Of a stretch of 64,000 bases of DNA, positions 1 through 8,549 are shown piece by piece. The first letter of the stretch is position 1; each line of letters begins with the position of its first letter. The notes under the pieces are model-generated. The model made no database searches. It saw only the letters and a list, made by a program, of their open reading frames with translations, and was not told the origin of the DNA. Origin of the DNA: Veillonellaceae bacterium (GTDB taxonomy: Bacteria; Bacillota; Negativicutes; Veillonellales; Negativicoccaceae); the NCBI GenBank assembly GCA_022771805.1, contig JALELM010000003.1:94193-158192 (forward strand), in the 5' to 3' direction. A program made the position numbers and the translations under genes.

Positions 1-1915
1 CCACGACCGGGAAGAAATTCAGCACGCGCTCGACATTTCTCCGGCGTGCGCCCTCGCTTTCCTGTGTCGTGCCGCTGCAAAGACCGTTGGCAAATTCGTC
101 AAAGAGTTTCAGCGTGCGCTCCGGCGCAAAGTCGAAGACATAGGCATGCTGTTTGGCGAAGCTTTGGCCGTCCCGCACCCGATTGTACGGACTCTGCGCG
201 CGAAATGCCGCTTGGAAATAGAGGGCCGGCGACTGGATATTGCTGAGCATGAGGACGCCCGTCCATTCCGGCACGGTGACTCCGGTCGTCAATTGGCCGA
301 CGGAGAGCGTAATCGTGCGTTCATTTTGCGCGATGGCCCGGCGCACACGTTGCAGGCTGGTGCCGACCTGCTCATTGTCGGTCGCTTCGTCATGGTCACT
401 GCGCTCGCCCGTTTCATCGACTTCATCCAGGCTGCGCCCGTCGCCGGCTGCGAGGACTATTTCATATCGGCTGAAGAAGGGATGCGACCGCAGCATTTGC
501 TCCAAGGCTTTGGCTCCCGCCACCCGCGGCAAGAGCCAGAAGGTATGCGCCAGCGATTCCCGATACATTTCCGAACCGAACGGGTAATGTTTCTCGCAAA
601 GATTGTCCAGGAACAGTCGCACTTCCTCTTCATGGACGAAGTGACCGTTCTCTTTTGTACGGAACAATTCCGTGAAACTGAAACCGTAAGCGACACGACC
701 GTATTTCTCGAGTTCAATTCCCTCATCGATCCGATTGCGGATATCCGTGCTGATCTGGTAGCTGAAGAGGTGCATTTGCGGCATATCGGCGTAGGGGTTT
801 TCATCCCCGTCGCGCTGCTCCCGTTCCCATGCTGCTTTGGCTTCCTGCTCATCCATGTAGGTCCAGTTAAAAATGTGCTCCGCAGCGAATTTCCCGTGCT
901 GCAACGCTTTGAACGGCGTGCCGGACAGGTGCAGCGTAAAATCCCGCCGGATCTTGTCGAAGGCTTTTTCCGTTCGCATCGTGTCAATGCCCTCATGTGC
1001 TTCGTCGATGATGAGAATATCCCAGTGCAGTTCGGCCAACCATTCCAGTTTGTCATGCTTGCCGCCGAACACCTTGGCACCTTTCAGGTCTTGGAGCGAA
1101 ACAAAAGCAATCATGCCGACAGTATCGATATCCGTTTCCTCGCACGCCAGCATTTCAACATATTGGTCCCGGCTCATGCTGCCCGTTCCGGCTTCCTGCG
1201 CATCACTGACAAAGAAGTAGCGTCTTCCCTCCGACCGCGGCTCTCCGTTTTCCGCCGGCGCCACAAAGCGCAGGAAATCTGTATGCCATGAGTCGGCGAT
1301 GGCGGGGCGATTCGTCACGATGAGTACATTGCGGGCGTCCGTTTCCTTGACAAAATCATAGGCGCTCAGCGTCTTACCGAAGCGGGGCTTGGCATTCCAC
1401 AAAAATTCGATCGGTGCCGCATCCTCTCCCCGTTCCATTGCTTCCCGCCGTGCCAGGTATGCCTGCAACGTTTTCTGTACGGCGGTTTCCTGCTCCGGTC
1501 GCAAGACATATCTCCAACCCTTGCCCGTTTGCGCTTCAGCGTAGTCGCCGTTGATAAAATGGCGCGTCAGTTTTTCCGCATCTTCTGGGTGGCCGTTGAA
1601 ATAGAACCATTCCCGGGCGCTGCCGAATTCCCCGCGCTGATGACCGTGCAACTCCAAAAAACCGTGCAAAGCGGTGTCATGGAAGGCCGTACCGTCCCGA
1701 CGAACCGCATCACAAGAAAACAAAATATCCGGAACCAGCCCGACCGTTCCCGTTTGTTCGCGTATCCTGTCCTCGACACGCTGCTCCGTGATCCCGATTT
1801 TTATATAGCCGCTGTGCTTCGGTGATTCCGGCAAGGTATAGGCATAAATCTTCTTCGGTCTGTCCGAGATCGTCGGTTTGAATAGTTGCTTATCTGTCGC
1901 TTTTCCCATCCGCAT
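1..1915 (-). CDS. DEAH-box helicase with N-terminal T5orf172/GIY-YIG-like domain (partial, C-terminus beyond window)
   Basis: I translated this frame by hand from an ATG at 1915 (GGAGGA five bases upstream); it stays open for 638 codons to the left edge. Residues about 15-90 resemble the T5orf172/MUG113 branch of the GIY-YIG nuclease superfamily (GYIKIGIT, then VEDRIREQ). A superfamily 2 helicase core follows: Walker A-like NAKPRFGKT near 175, DEAH in IIDEAHEG near 301, SGTPF near 330, and a motif VI region near 560-575. The start lies inside the 3' end of the methylase-like gene (26-base overlap), so the two are translationally coupled. I infer a restriction or other defence helicase-nuclease. 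The missing C-terminus may carry further domains. Confidence 0.8.
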   Translation of the reverse strand, partial: MRMGKATDKQLFKPTISDRPKKIYAYTLPESPKHSGYIKIGITEQRVEDRIREQTGTVGLVPDILFSCDAVRRDGTAFHDTALHGFLELHGHQRGEFGSAREWFYFNGHPEDAEKLTRHFINGDYAEAQTGKGWRYVLRPEQETAVQKTLQAYLARREAMERGEDAAPIEFLWNAKPRFGKTLSAYDFVKETDARNVLIVTNRPAIADSWHTDFLRFVAPAENGEPRSEGRRYFFVSDAQEAGTGSMSRDQYVEMLACEETDIDTVGMIAFVSLQDLKGAKVFGGKHDKLEWLAELHWDILIIDEAHEGIDTMRTEKAFDKIRRDFTLHLSGTPFKALQHGKFAAEHIFNWTYMDEQEAKAAWEREQRDGDENPYADMPQMHLFSYQISTDIRNRIDEGIELEKYGRVAYGFSFTELFRTKENGHFVHEEEVRLFLDNLCEKHYPFGSEMYRESLAHTFWLLPRVAGAKALEQMLRSHPFFSRYEIVLAAGDGRSLDEVDETGERSDHDEATDNEQVGTSLQRVRRAIAQNERTITLSVGQLTTGVTVPEWTGVLMLSNIQSPALYFQAAFRAQSPYNRVRDGQSFAKQHAYVFDFAPERTLKLFDEFANGLCSGTTQESEGARRRNVERVLNFFPVV

Positions 1916-2729
1916 GGTATTCCTCCATTTCTTCCCGATACACATCACATATCGCCGTCTCGATATAGCGGTACACCGGCTGCGCCGTCGGCTCTTCTGC
2001 CGCAGTCTCTGCCAAGTCGAACAACGTCGTCTGTTGCCACACCGGTCGTGCCTTGTGCCGATAGCCTGCCGGCTGCGTCACCCGCTGAAAAACATCTTCC
2101 AGACTGTGCTCCGTACGCGTCACCCGCGCCATTTTGCGTCGACTTTTTTCGGTATTCAGCCGCCACTCGCTCAGCACGATATCCTTTCCGTCCGGCGCTT
2201 TGCGCGTAAGAAAGTCCCCCAGAGCAATGTTCACACTGATGATTTTCATCGCACTTTTTTCTACATTGGCCCGAACTTTCTTGCCGAGCTGCATCGCCAC
2301 ATTCCGGTATTCATCATGAAATACCTGATACAGATTCATACTGCACAGCTGCACATTATCTTCCAACAATTCAATACCGTACAAAGTGGAAAGGGCTACC
2401 AGCGCAGCGCTTTCATAACGAGTCAGGTCGTTACCGTACGCTTCGCGTATCTTCTCCAACCGCCGTTTCAAGATCTCGACCAAAAACACCCCTTCACCGA
2501 CGGACGGCTCCAACACACGAGTATCGATCTGTATAATATCCTCCTGTAAGCCGGGCTGATCGATCATTTTATGGACAATGCTTCGCGGGGTAAACACCTC
2601 ACCGTGCTGACGTACACGATGCTTGCTCTTGATCAGCAGTTCGTCCGTTTTCGCGGCGCTCTCTATGCGTGCCGAGCGCTTCGGCTTTGCGGCTGCTGCC
2701 TGCTTATGCTTCTGTTCCTTGCTGTCCAT
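1890..2729 (-). CDS. N6-adenine DNA methylase-like protein (restriction subunit M-like), no visible NPPY motif
   Basis: This 279-residue protein starts at the ATG at 2729, which has AGGAGG at ideal spacing; longer forms have no such site. A charged Lys/Ala-rich N-terminus is followed by HGEVFTP (42-48) and the SAM-binding motif I LEPSVGEGVFL (73-83), as in gamma-type N6-adenine methylases. The part where the catalytic NPPY/F motif should be (after the NIALGDFL segment) has none. It may therefore be a SAM-binding or recognition subunit, or inactive. Similar short subunit M proteins occur next to helicases in Firmicutes. The overlapping downstream helicase gene supports a joint restriction or defence role. 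Confidence 0.8.
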   Translation of the reverse strand: MDSKEQKHKQAAAAKPKRSARIESAAKTDELLIKSKHRVRQHGEVFTPRSIVHKMIDQPGLQEDIIQIDTRVLEPSVGEGVFLVEILKRRLEKIREAYGNDLTRYESAALVALSTLYGIELLEDNVQLCSMNLYQVFHDEYRNVAMQLGKKVRANVEKSAMKIISVNIALGDFLTRKAPDGKDIVLSEWRLNTEKSRRKMARVTRTEHSLEDVFQRVTQPAGYRHKARPVWQQTTLFDLAETAAEEPTAQPVYRYIETAICDVYREEMEEYHADGKSDR

Positions 2730-2751
2730 GCGTTTCCTCCTAATTATATTG

Positions 2752-2760
2752 ATTATATCA
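2752..2760 (-). promoter_or_regulatory. Extended -10 promoter of the methylase-helicase operon
   Basis: On the minus strand the sequence reads TGATATAAT, an extended -10 element, 22 bases upstream of the methylase ATG. No good -35 hexamer is seen, which is usual for extended -10 promoters. Confidence 0.55.
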
Positions 2761-2906
2761 TTCTCTGCACATGAGCCGCAGCTTTTCCGCCGTTTATTTT
2801 TCTCTCCGCTGCGCCGAAAATGTCTCATTATGTATTTTCCACTGCGGCGAAGTTTCCGACTTCGTTCTTTTTGCTCCCGCTGCCGCGCATTTCCCTTTTC
2901 GGCGCA

Positions 2907-2931
2907 AGAAAAAACCTCCCCGCAGGGAGGC
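2907..2931 (-). terminator. Intrinsic terminator of the gldA-like/aminotransferase operon
   Basis: A GC-rich hairpin with CCTCCC and GGGAGG arms is followed by a T6 run on the minus strand, directly after the aminotransferase stop codon. Confidence 0.85.
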
Positions 2932-2937
2932 TTGTGT

Positions 2938-4104
2938 TTATTTCAAGATATCCGCTAAACGCGCGATGCCTTCACGGATGCGCGAGGGATCGACTGCGGA
3001 GAAGTTCAGCCGCATGAAGCGGTCCTGCTTGCTGTTCGGGAAGAAGCCGTCACCCGGCACGAACGCGACATCCGCTTGCAGGGCGCGCTCAAAGGCGGCG
3101 CGGGCGCTCGTGCCTTCCGGCAGTGTCGCCCAGGTGAACAGGCCGCCTTGCGGGTGCGTGAAGTGTACGGCCGCCGGGAAAAACTCTTCCATGGCAGCCA
3201 GCATCGTATCCCGCCGTTCACGGTAAACGGCGACATTTCTCGCCACCTGCGCCGCAAAGTCGCAGCGTTGCAGGTACAATGCCGCAATGCGTTGCGTGAG
3301 TGAGGACGGCGCGAGATCCATGCTTTGGCGCAGGTTGTCCGCCGCATTTACGATTTCCGTGCGGGCGAGCAGCCAGCCGAGTCGCATGCCCGGCGAAAGC
3401 GTTTTCGAGAAGGTGCCGAGATAGATGACATTACCCTCCGTGTCGAGTTCCCAAAGCGACGGCAGGTGTTCCCCTTCGTAGCGGAGGTCGCCGTACGGGC
3501 TGTCCTCAACGACGGGCACGTCATAGCGCGCGGCGATTTCCAGCAAGGCTTGGCGGCGCGCAAGTGACCAGCAGATCCCGGTCGGGTTCTGGAAGTCGGG
3601 AATGACGTAGATAAAACGGATGCTGTCGTCCGTGCGCAGCGCTTCTTCCAAGGCTTCGGGAATCATCCCCTCTTCGTCCGTTGCAATTTCCCGGAATTTC
3701 GGCATTTGCAGCGCAAACGCCTGGATGGCGCCGAGGTAGGACGGGCTTTCCATCGCTACGGTTGCGCCCGGTTCCAGGAACATCCGCGCGACGAGGTCGA
3801 GCCCCTGTTGCGAGCCGTTGGTGACGAGGATATCGTCCGCACGCGGCGTTTTTCCGTGACTGCCGACGATTGCCGCAATGGCTTCACGCAGGGGCGCATG
3901 GCCGCGCGAAGGGCCGTATTGCAGTGCCGCCACGCCGTCCGTACGCATGACTTCCGCCTGCATTTCCGTCAGTTCCGCTACCGGAAATGTTTCCGCCGCC
4001 GGCAAGCCGCCGGCAAAGGAGATGACTTCCGGCCGCGCCGTCAGTTTCAGCAAGAGGCCGATGTCCGACGGTTTCAATATGTCATAAACAGGTGCCGTAC
4101 GCAT
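2938..4104 (-). CDS. PLP-dependent aminotransferase, LysN/2-aminoadipate transaminase-like (class I/II)
   Basis: This 388-residue fold-type I aminotransferase has the hallmarks of the MocR/LysN group: YGPSRGHAPLR near 63-73, NGSQQGLDL near 96, QNPTG at 172-176, and the Schiff-base lysine in TFSKTLSPG (K234). It transfers amino groups between amino acids and 2-oxo acids in the cytoplasm. The substrate cannot be read from sequence; 2-aminoadipate, aromatic or branched-chain amino acids are all possible. There is no N-terminal DNA-binding domain, so it is not a MocR regulator. The ATG follows the stop of the upstream dehydrogenase with no gap (TAAATG), with GGAGG inside that gene, so the two are coupled. 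Confidence 0.88.
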   Translation of the reverse strand: MRTAPVYDILKPSDIGLLLKLTARPEVISFAGGLPAAETFPVAELTEMQAEVMRTDGVAALQYGPSRGHAPLREAIAAIVGSHGKTPRADDILVTNGSQQGLDLVARMFLEPGATVAMESPSYLGAIQAFALQMPKFREIATDEEGMIPEALEEALRTDDSIRFIYVIPDFQNPTGICWSLARRQALLEIAARYDVPVVEDSPYGDLRYEGEHLPSLWELDTEGNVIYLGTFSKTLSPGMRLGWLLARTEIVNAADNLRQSMDLAPSSLTQRIAALYLQRCDFAAQVARNVAVYRERRDTMLAAMEEFFPAAVHFTHPQGGLFTWATLPEGTSARAAFERALQADVAFVPGDGFFPNSKQDRFMRLNFSAVDPSRIREGIARLADILK

Positions 4105-5193
4105 TTATTCCGCCTCCTTCCGTGCCGCATCGTAGTCTTCCAATGCCAAGATCGCTTTCCGGAGCATGTCTTCGGTCACTTGATACGGCAACACGTTCAA
4201 ATCGTAGGTCGTGACGGCTTTCGCCAGAACCGGGTCGAGTTCTTCGACACTCGCATCGAGATCCGCCAGCGAAGTCGGCAGTCCCATGCCGCGATGGAAG
4301 CGGTACAGTCGCTCGAATTCTTCCTGCTGACCGTCGACGAGAAGGAGAATCAACACGCCGTAGGAGACGATTTCGCCGTGCATATGCCCCGTTTCCACGG
4401 CGGGCAATTCGACGAGGCCGTAGGTCAGGGAGTGCGCGATCGCGGAATTGTAGTCCGGATCGAGGAATACGGAAGCGAAGCCGGTGCTGACGATGCAGTT
4501 CAACACGGTCTCGCGCAATTCCGGCGTGACTTCGTTGCGCAGGCAGCTTTGGTAGCCGGCAATGGCGGCATTCTGCAGCGGAGCCGCGCACATACCGCTG
4601 ATGCATACGCCGAGTTCGTTTCCGTGCCCGATATCGCGACCGCGTGCGGACAGGCGGCTTTCGTAGTATTTCGCCAACGAGTCGCCGATGCCCGCCCAAA
4701 GGTATTTCGCCGGCGCTTCGGCAATGATGCCTTCATGAATGAATGTATGTACGGGCGGCTGATTTACATCGAAGGCGGCATCGAAGCGATGATCTTCCTT
4801 GTAGACCGCCGCAATGCTGGTAACCGCCGCGCAGGTCGAGGCCAGTGTCGGAAAGGTGAAAAACGGTTTGCCCGTTTTGCCGGCGACAATTTTCACCGTG
4901 TCGATCGCCTTACCGCCGCCCACGGCAAACAGCATATCCGCCTCCGCCACTTCCGGCATATCCTGCAGACGTTGCGCTCCGGCAAAGGAGCATTCTTTCC
5001 CGTATACGAAACGGCCGGTGCAAACCAAATCCGTCTCCTTCAACGCCGCCGCCAGCGCGGGCCACGCCTTGCTCAATGCGGTCTCCCCGCCGAGTACTGC
5101 GACTTTTCGCCCGAACGGACGACAAATTGTACCGATCTCCCGGTATACCTCGGCACCGCCGATGCTGTAACCCGGAATTTTCACTGTGTACAT
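4105..5193 (-). CDS. Iron-containing alcohol dehydrogenase family protein, glycerol dehydrogenase-like
   Basis: This 362-residue protein belongs to the GldA-like branch of the family. The NAD-binding motif GGGKAIDT lies at 92-99, and likely metal ligands are D171 (GIGDSLAK), H254 (AIAHSLTYG) and H272 (MHGEIVSYG). The start is the ATG at 5193 with GGAGG seven bases upstream; a 38-residue longer frame is open but would begin inside the promoter. It oxidises or reduces a small alcohol or aldehyde with NAD(P). Pairing with an aminotransferase suggests an amino-alcohol or amino-acid side pathway, but this is inference. Confidence 0.85.
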   Translation of the reverse strand: MYTVKIPGYSIGGAEVYREIGTICRPFGRKVAVLGGETALSKAWPALAAALKETDLVCTGRFVYGKECSFAGAQRLQDMPEVAEADMLFAVGGGKAIDTVKIVAGKTGKPFFTFPTLASTCAAVTSIAAVYKEDHRFDAAFDVNQPPVHTFIHEGIIAEAPAKYLWAGIGDSLAKYYESRLSARGRDIGHGNELGVCISGMCAAPLQNAAIAGYQSCLRNEVTPELRETVLNCIVSTGFASVFLDPDYNSAIAHSLTYGLVELPAVETGHMHGEIVSYGVLILLLVDGQQEEFERLYRFHRGMGLPTSLADLDASVEELDPVLAKAVTTYDLNVLPYQVTEDMLRKAILALEDYDAARKEAE

Positions 5194-5278
5194 ACAATCG
5201 CCTCCTATGGTTTCCATACTCTCGTGCAGGTAATAAAAATCGCCTTGCGGCGGTAGTATTCCTGTAGGTATTTTTGCT

Positions 5279-5307
5279 ATTGTAACACCAACACCCGCAT
5301 ACGTCAA
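5279..5307 (-). promoter_or_regulatory. Sigma-A promoter of the gldA-like operon
   Basis: The minus strand shows TTGACG (5302-5307), a 17-base spacer and TACAAT (5279-5284). Transcription would start near 5272, giving a leader of about 80 bases. Confidence 0.85.
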
Positions 5308-5425
5308 CGCAAGTTTTGTTTGAAAACCCGCTTTTCTCCGCTTTCGTGCGCTTTTATTGCCGAATTCTTATCGCGTTCACAGAGAGCCGGCGATGCAGGA
5401 ATTGCGCGATCGGCCGCACGTACAC

Positions 5426-5461
5426 AAAAAGCCCTGCCGCGTAAAAGCGAAAGGGCTTTTT
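5426..5461 (-). terminator. Intrinsic terminator after ribF
   Basis: AAAAAGCCCT and AGGGCTTTTT arms enclose a 16-base loop just after the ribF stop. The flanking A and T tracts let it act in either direction. Confidence 0.8.
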
Positions 5462-5467
5462 CCTGTT

Positions 5468-6388
5468 CTATTCTTCGTTCGGCAAGGGTGCCTGCCGCAA
5501 GATTTCCTGCGCCGCCCGCACATCCGCCGCGATTTGCTCGCGCAATGCTTCCAACGAGGCAAATTTTGTTTCCTGCCGTAAATACGCCACGAAATACGTT
5601 CGCAAATTTTCGCCGTAGATTCTTTTGCCGAAATCCATAATATGCGTTTCCAAACGCTTTTCCACCGCGCCGAAGGTGGGGTTCGTCCCGACATTGGTCA
5701 CCGCCGGATAGCAGCGCCCCTCATACTCGGCAAAAGTCGCATAGACGCCGTTCGCCGGAGCGACACGCCCGCGCGGGAGCGCCATGTTCGCCGTGGGAAA
5801 ACCGATCGTCCGCCCGCGCGCCGCGCCGGCAAGCACGGTACCCGCCAGCGACCAGTAGCGGCCGAGCAAACGTGTCACGGTGGCAACATCTCCCCGCAGC
5901 AACGCCTGCCGGATCGCCGTGCTGCTGATCGCGCCGCCGTCTTCTCCCGCCAAGGCCACCACGCTGACGGGTATTCCTTCCCGGCGACCGTAGCGGACGA
6001 GGAAATCCGCATCGCCGGCGGCTGCGGCACCGAAGCGAAAATTCTCCCCGACGACGAAGCCGCGCACGGCGTAGCGCGTCCGCAACTGCGCCAGAAATTC
6101 CTCCGGTGTTTGGGACAGCACTTCGCGTGTCGGCCGCAGCAGGACGATTTCCTTTGCGCCGGCCGCTTCCAAAGCGCGTATTTTTCCCGTCAGCGAAAGC
6201 AGATCGCCGGCATATTCCGCCGGGCGCAACGCGGCCAGCGGCGTGCGCGTGAAAGTCAGCGCCGCCGGCAATGCGCCCTGTTCAGCGGCCAGTTGTTGTG
6301 CCGCCGCCAGCACGGCGCGATGGCCGCGATGTACGCCGTCGAAATTGCCCATGGCCAAGACCGCTTTCGGCCGTTCCTGTTCGTTCAT
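5468..6388 (-). CDS. ribF: Bifunctional riboflavin kinase / FMN adenylyltransferase
   Basis: The protein makes FMN from riboflavin and FAD from FMN. Near the N-terminus it has the nucleotidyltransferase signature MGNFDGVHRGH (about 13-23). The C-terminal half carries flavokinase motifs GRTIGFPTAN and NVGTNPTF. I chose the ATG at 6388, which overlaps the truB stop by four bases; an in-frame ATG five codons upstream is an alternative. About 306 residues is normal for the family. It is the last gene of the rimP-ribF operon, and the truB-ribF pairing is common in Firmicutes. Confidence 0.95.
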   Translation of the reverse strand: MNEQERPKAVLAMGNFDGVHRGHRAVLAAAQQLAAEQGALPAALTFTRTPLAALRPAEYAGDLLSLTGKIRALEAAGAKEIVLLRPTREVLSQTPEEFLAQLRTRYAVRGFVVGENFRFGAAAAGDADFLVRYGRREGIPVSVVALAGEDGGAISSTAIRQALLRGDVATVTRLLGRYWSLAGTVLAGAARGRTIGFPTANMALPRGRVAPANGVYATFAEYEGRCYPAVTNVGTNPTFGAVEKRLETHIMDFGKRIYGENLRTYFVAYLRQETKFASLEALREQIAADVRAAQEILRQAPLPNEE

Positions 6389-7239
6389 GGTTGCACCGTC
6401 CATACTTTTTTCGGGTGTATATAGCGGCCGTCGCCCTCGGCCGTACCGAGAAATTCATTCTCCGCCCACACGGTCACCGTCCCCTGTACCGCCGCGGGAA
6501 CGGTCATGCCGTTGCGAAAGCGGGCTCCTTCCGTTGCATCGAGCTCCGTCCGCGGCAAATGCGCGACAATCGTCTCCGCCGGCGCGCAGACCGTCTCCGG
6601 TGCGGCCGCAATTTCCTCGAGGGCATGCGCCGTCTCCAGGCAAAAGCTGCCGACCCGCTCCCGCAGGAGGAAGGACATGGTCATCGCCGTTCCCGCCGCG
6701 GCCGCCAGATCCCGCCCGAGCGCACGGATATACGTGCCGCCGGAACAAATGATCCGCGCCCGCAACACGGGCGGTTGCCAAGTCGTAATGACAAATTCGT
6801 CCAGCCGAATTTCCCGCTCCGGCAATTCCACTTGTTGTTGCGTACGGGCGAGTTCATATGCCTTGCGCCCGCCGATTTTTACCGCCGAATATGCGGACGG
6901 GCGCTGGCGAATCGTCCCGAGGAATGTATTCGCCAGCTGCTGCCACGCCGCCATATCCCACGCCGGAACGGTCGCCGCGGCCGTTACCGTTCCCGCAGTA
7001 TCTTCCGTATCCGTCGAGCAACCGACAAGCCATTCCGCCCGGTATATTTTCGGTTCGGTCGGCGCGTATTCCAGCAGCCGTGTCGCACGCCCGAGGAAGA
7101 CGGGCAGCACGCCCGCCGCCGCCGGATCCAGCGTGCCGGCATGGCCGACACGTTTTTGGCCGTAAATGCGCCGAACGGCGGACACGACATCATGTGACGT
7201 CATGCCCGCCGGTTTCAAGACATTAAGAACTCCGTCCAT
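6385..7239 (-). CDS. truB: tRNA pseudouridine(55) synthase TruB
   Basis: It converts U55 in the T-loop of tRNAs to pseudouridine. The catalytic aspartate is D38 in GHAGTLDPAAAG, following the family N-terminus MDGVLNVLKPAGMTSHDVV. I prefer the ATG at 7239, which matches that N-terminus; a TTG at 7260 is open in frame. The gene overlaps the 3' end of nrnA by 17 bases and the ribF start by four, consistent with translational coupling. Its 284 residues are usual for Firmicutes; the C-terminal extension is PUA-like. Confidence 0.95.
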   Translation of the reverse strand: MDGVLNVLKPAGMTSHDVVSAVRRIYGQKRVGHAGTLDPAAAGVLPVFLGRATRLLEYAPTEPKIYRAEWLVGCSTDTEDTAGTVTAAATVPAWDMAAWQQLANTFLGTIRQRPSAYSAVKIGGRKAYELARTQQQVELPEREIRLDEFVITTWQPPVLRARIICSGGTYIRALGRDLAAAAGTAMTMSFLLRERVGSFCLETAHALEEIAAAPETVCAPAETIVAHLPRTELDATEGARFRNGMTVPAAVQGTVTVWAENEFLGTAEGDGRYIHPKKVWTVQP

Positions 7240-8179
7240 CACGTACCCAACTTTCCGCAAGCGGCACTACCTTGGCGACAGCTTCCGCCAACGGCAGATC
7301 CACCGTACAGCCCGCCGCGCGGATATGCCCGCCACCGCCGAATACGGCCGCCAATTTGCTGACATCCGTATATTCCTGCGAGCGGAAGGAGATCCGCGTA
7401 TGATCCGGGCGGTCATACTTGAACTGAATGGTCAACTCGATGCCCTGCACATTGCGCGCCAACATAAGATAGTTGTCGACATATTCTCCGGCCAAAGCCA
7501 TCGCTTCTTCATCCATGACGATGTAGTTCAGCCGGCCGTCCGCCGCCGTCCGCAACGTGCTCATAATCGGCCCCATCGCATGCAATGCCTCCGGCGGCAG
7601 CGAATCCATCGCCCGGGAAATTTCCGGCGGCTGCGCACCGCGTTCCAGCAGTTCCGCCGCCATACGCAAGGTGCGCGCCGAGGTATTCGGGAAGCTGAAG
7701 AAGCCGCAATCGGTCGCAATGGCCATGTACAGAGCCTGCGCCATGCTCGGCGTAATTTCCCAGCCCCAATCGAGGAACAGTGCCGTCAGTATTTCTCCCG
7801 TCGCCGCGGCTTGCGGCTCGAGATAGAGCGCATCGGCATAGTCCGGATTGCTCACGTGGTGATCGATATTGACCACCGGCGCTTGCGGCCAGGCAATGTC
7901 TCCCGCCCGATCCGGCGTGCTGAGGTCGAGGAAAAAGATCGTGTCGTAGGCTTTGTCCGGCAGTTCGTTCACCGCATCGCGCAACACCGGCAGAAACTCG
8001 AATTTCCGATCCGGGCGATCGGCAAAGAGAGCATCCGCAGCCGCGCCGCGATTACGCAGCGCTTCCGTAAACGCCAACACCGAGCCGACGGCATCGCCGT
8101 CGGGGCTGATGTGGCCGACCACCAGCGCACACTGCGTTTCTTCCGCATACTTGCGAAGAGTTTCCGCATCAATCTTCAT
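7223..8179 (-). CDS. nrnA: DHH phosphoesterase, NrnA-type oligoribonuclease / pAp phosphatase
   Basis: This 318-residue DHH/DHHA1 protein has GHISPDGDAVGS (22-33), a metal-binding FFLDLSTPD segment, the DHH signature in VNIDHHVSNPDYAD (about 104-117), and the C-terminal DHHA1 glycine motif GGGGHIRAAG. NrnA removes nucleotides from 2-5-mer RNAs and dephosphorylates 3'-phosphoadenosine 5'-phosphate. Its place between rbfA and truB in the nusA-infB operon is standard for Firmicutes. The start overlaps the rbfA stop by 11 bases. Confidence 0.92.
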   Translation of the reverse strand: MKIDAETLRKYAEETQCALVVGHISPDGDAVGSVLAFTEALRNRGAAADALFADRPDRKFEFLPVLRDAVNELPDKAYDTIFFLDLSTPDRAGDIAWPQAPVVNIDHHVSNPDYADALYLEPQAAATGEILTALFLDWGWEITPSMAQALYMAIATDCGFFSFPNTSARTLRMAAELLERGAQPPEISRAMDSLPPEALHAMGPIMSTLRTAADGRLNYIVMDEEAMALAGEYVDNYLMLARNVQGIELTIQFKYDRPDHTRISFRSQEYTDVSKLAAVFGGGGHIRAAGCTVDLPLAEAVAKVVPLAESWVRDGRSS

Positions 8180-8534
8180 GCTTCTCCTCCCCGTCTTGGC
8201 GGATCTGTTTCAAAACGGCCTCGATCCGATTGCCGTAGTCGATCGATGTATCCAGCGCAAATTCAATATCCGGCGTCAGGCGCAGTTGCAGTCGGCTGCC
8301 GAGTTCGCGCCGGATGAATCCTTTCGCGCGCCGCAGGGCCTCCCACGATGCCGCCTTTTCTTCTTCCTTGCCGAACAGACTGACATAGATCGTCGCCTGC
8401 TGCAGGTCGCCGGTTACCGCAACGTCGGTGACCGTGACAAAGCCCAACCGGGGATCTTTCAGATCACGCAGCAGCATCTGACCGACTTCCTGCTTGATAA
8501 ATTCCTGCAATTTCTGTACGCGTACTTTTGCCAT
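8169..8534 (-). CDS. rbfA: 30S ribosome-binding factor A
   Basis: This 121-residue KH-like protein helps the last steps of 16S rRNA 5'-end maturation in the 30S subunit. Family features are the N-terminal RVQKLQEFIKQEVGQMLLRDLKDPRLGFVTV region, here read as successive blocks, and LRRAKGFIRRELG. It lies 15 bases after infB and overlaps nrnA, matching the conserved infB-rbfA order. Confidence 0.95.
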   Translation of the reverse strand: MAKVRVQKLQEFIKQEVGQMLLRDLKDPRLGFVTVTDVAVTGDLQQATIYVSLFGKEEEKAASWEALRRAKGFIRRELGSRLQLRLTPDIEFALDTSIDYGNRIEAVLKQIRQDGEEKHED

Positions 8535-8549
8535 AGTCTCCCTCCGTTC

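Noticed and set aside
146..1291. 381-codon plus-strand ORF at the left edge
   Set aside because: Shadow of the DEAH helicase frame, which carries all helicase motifs on the minus strand.
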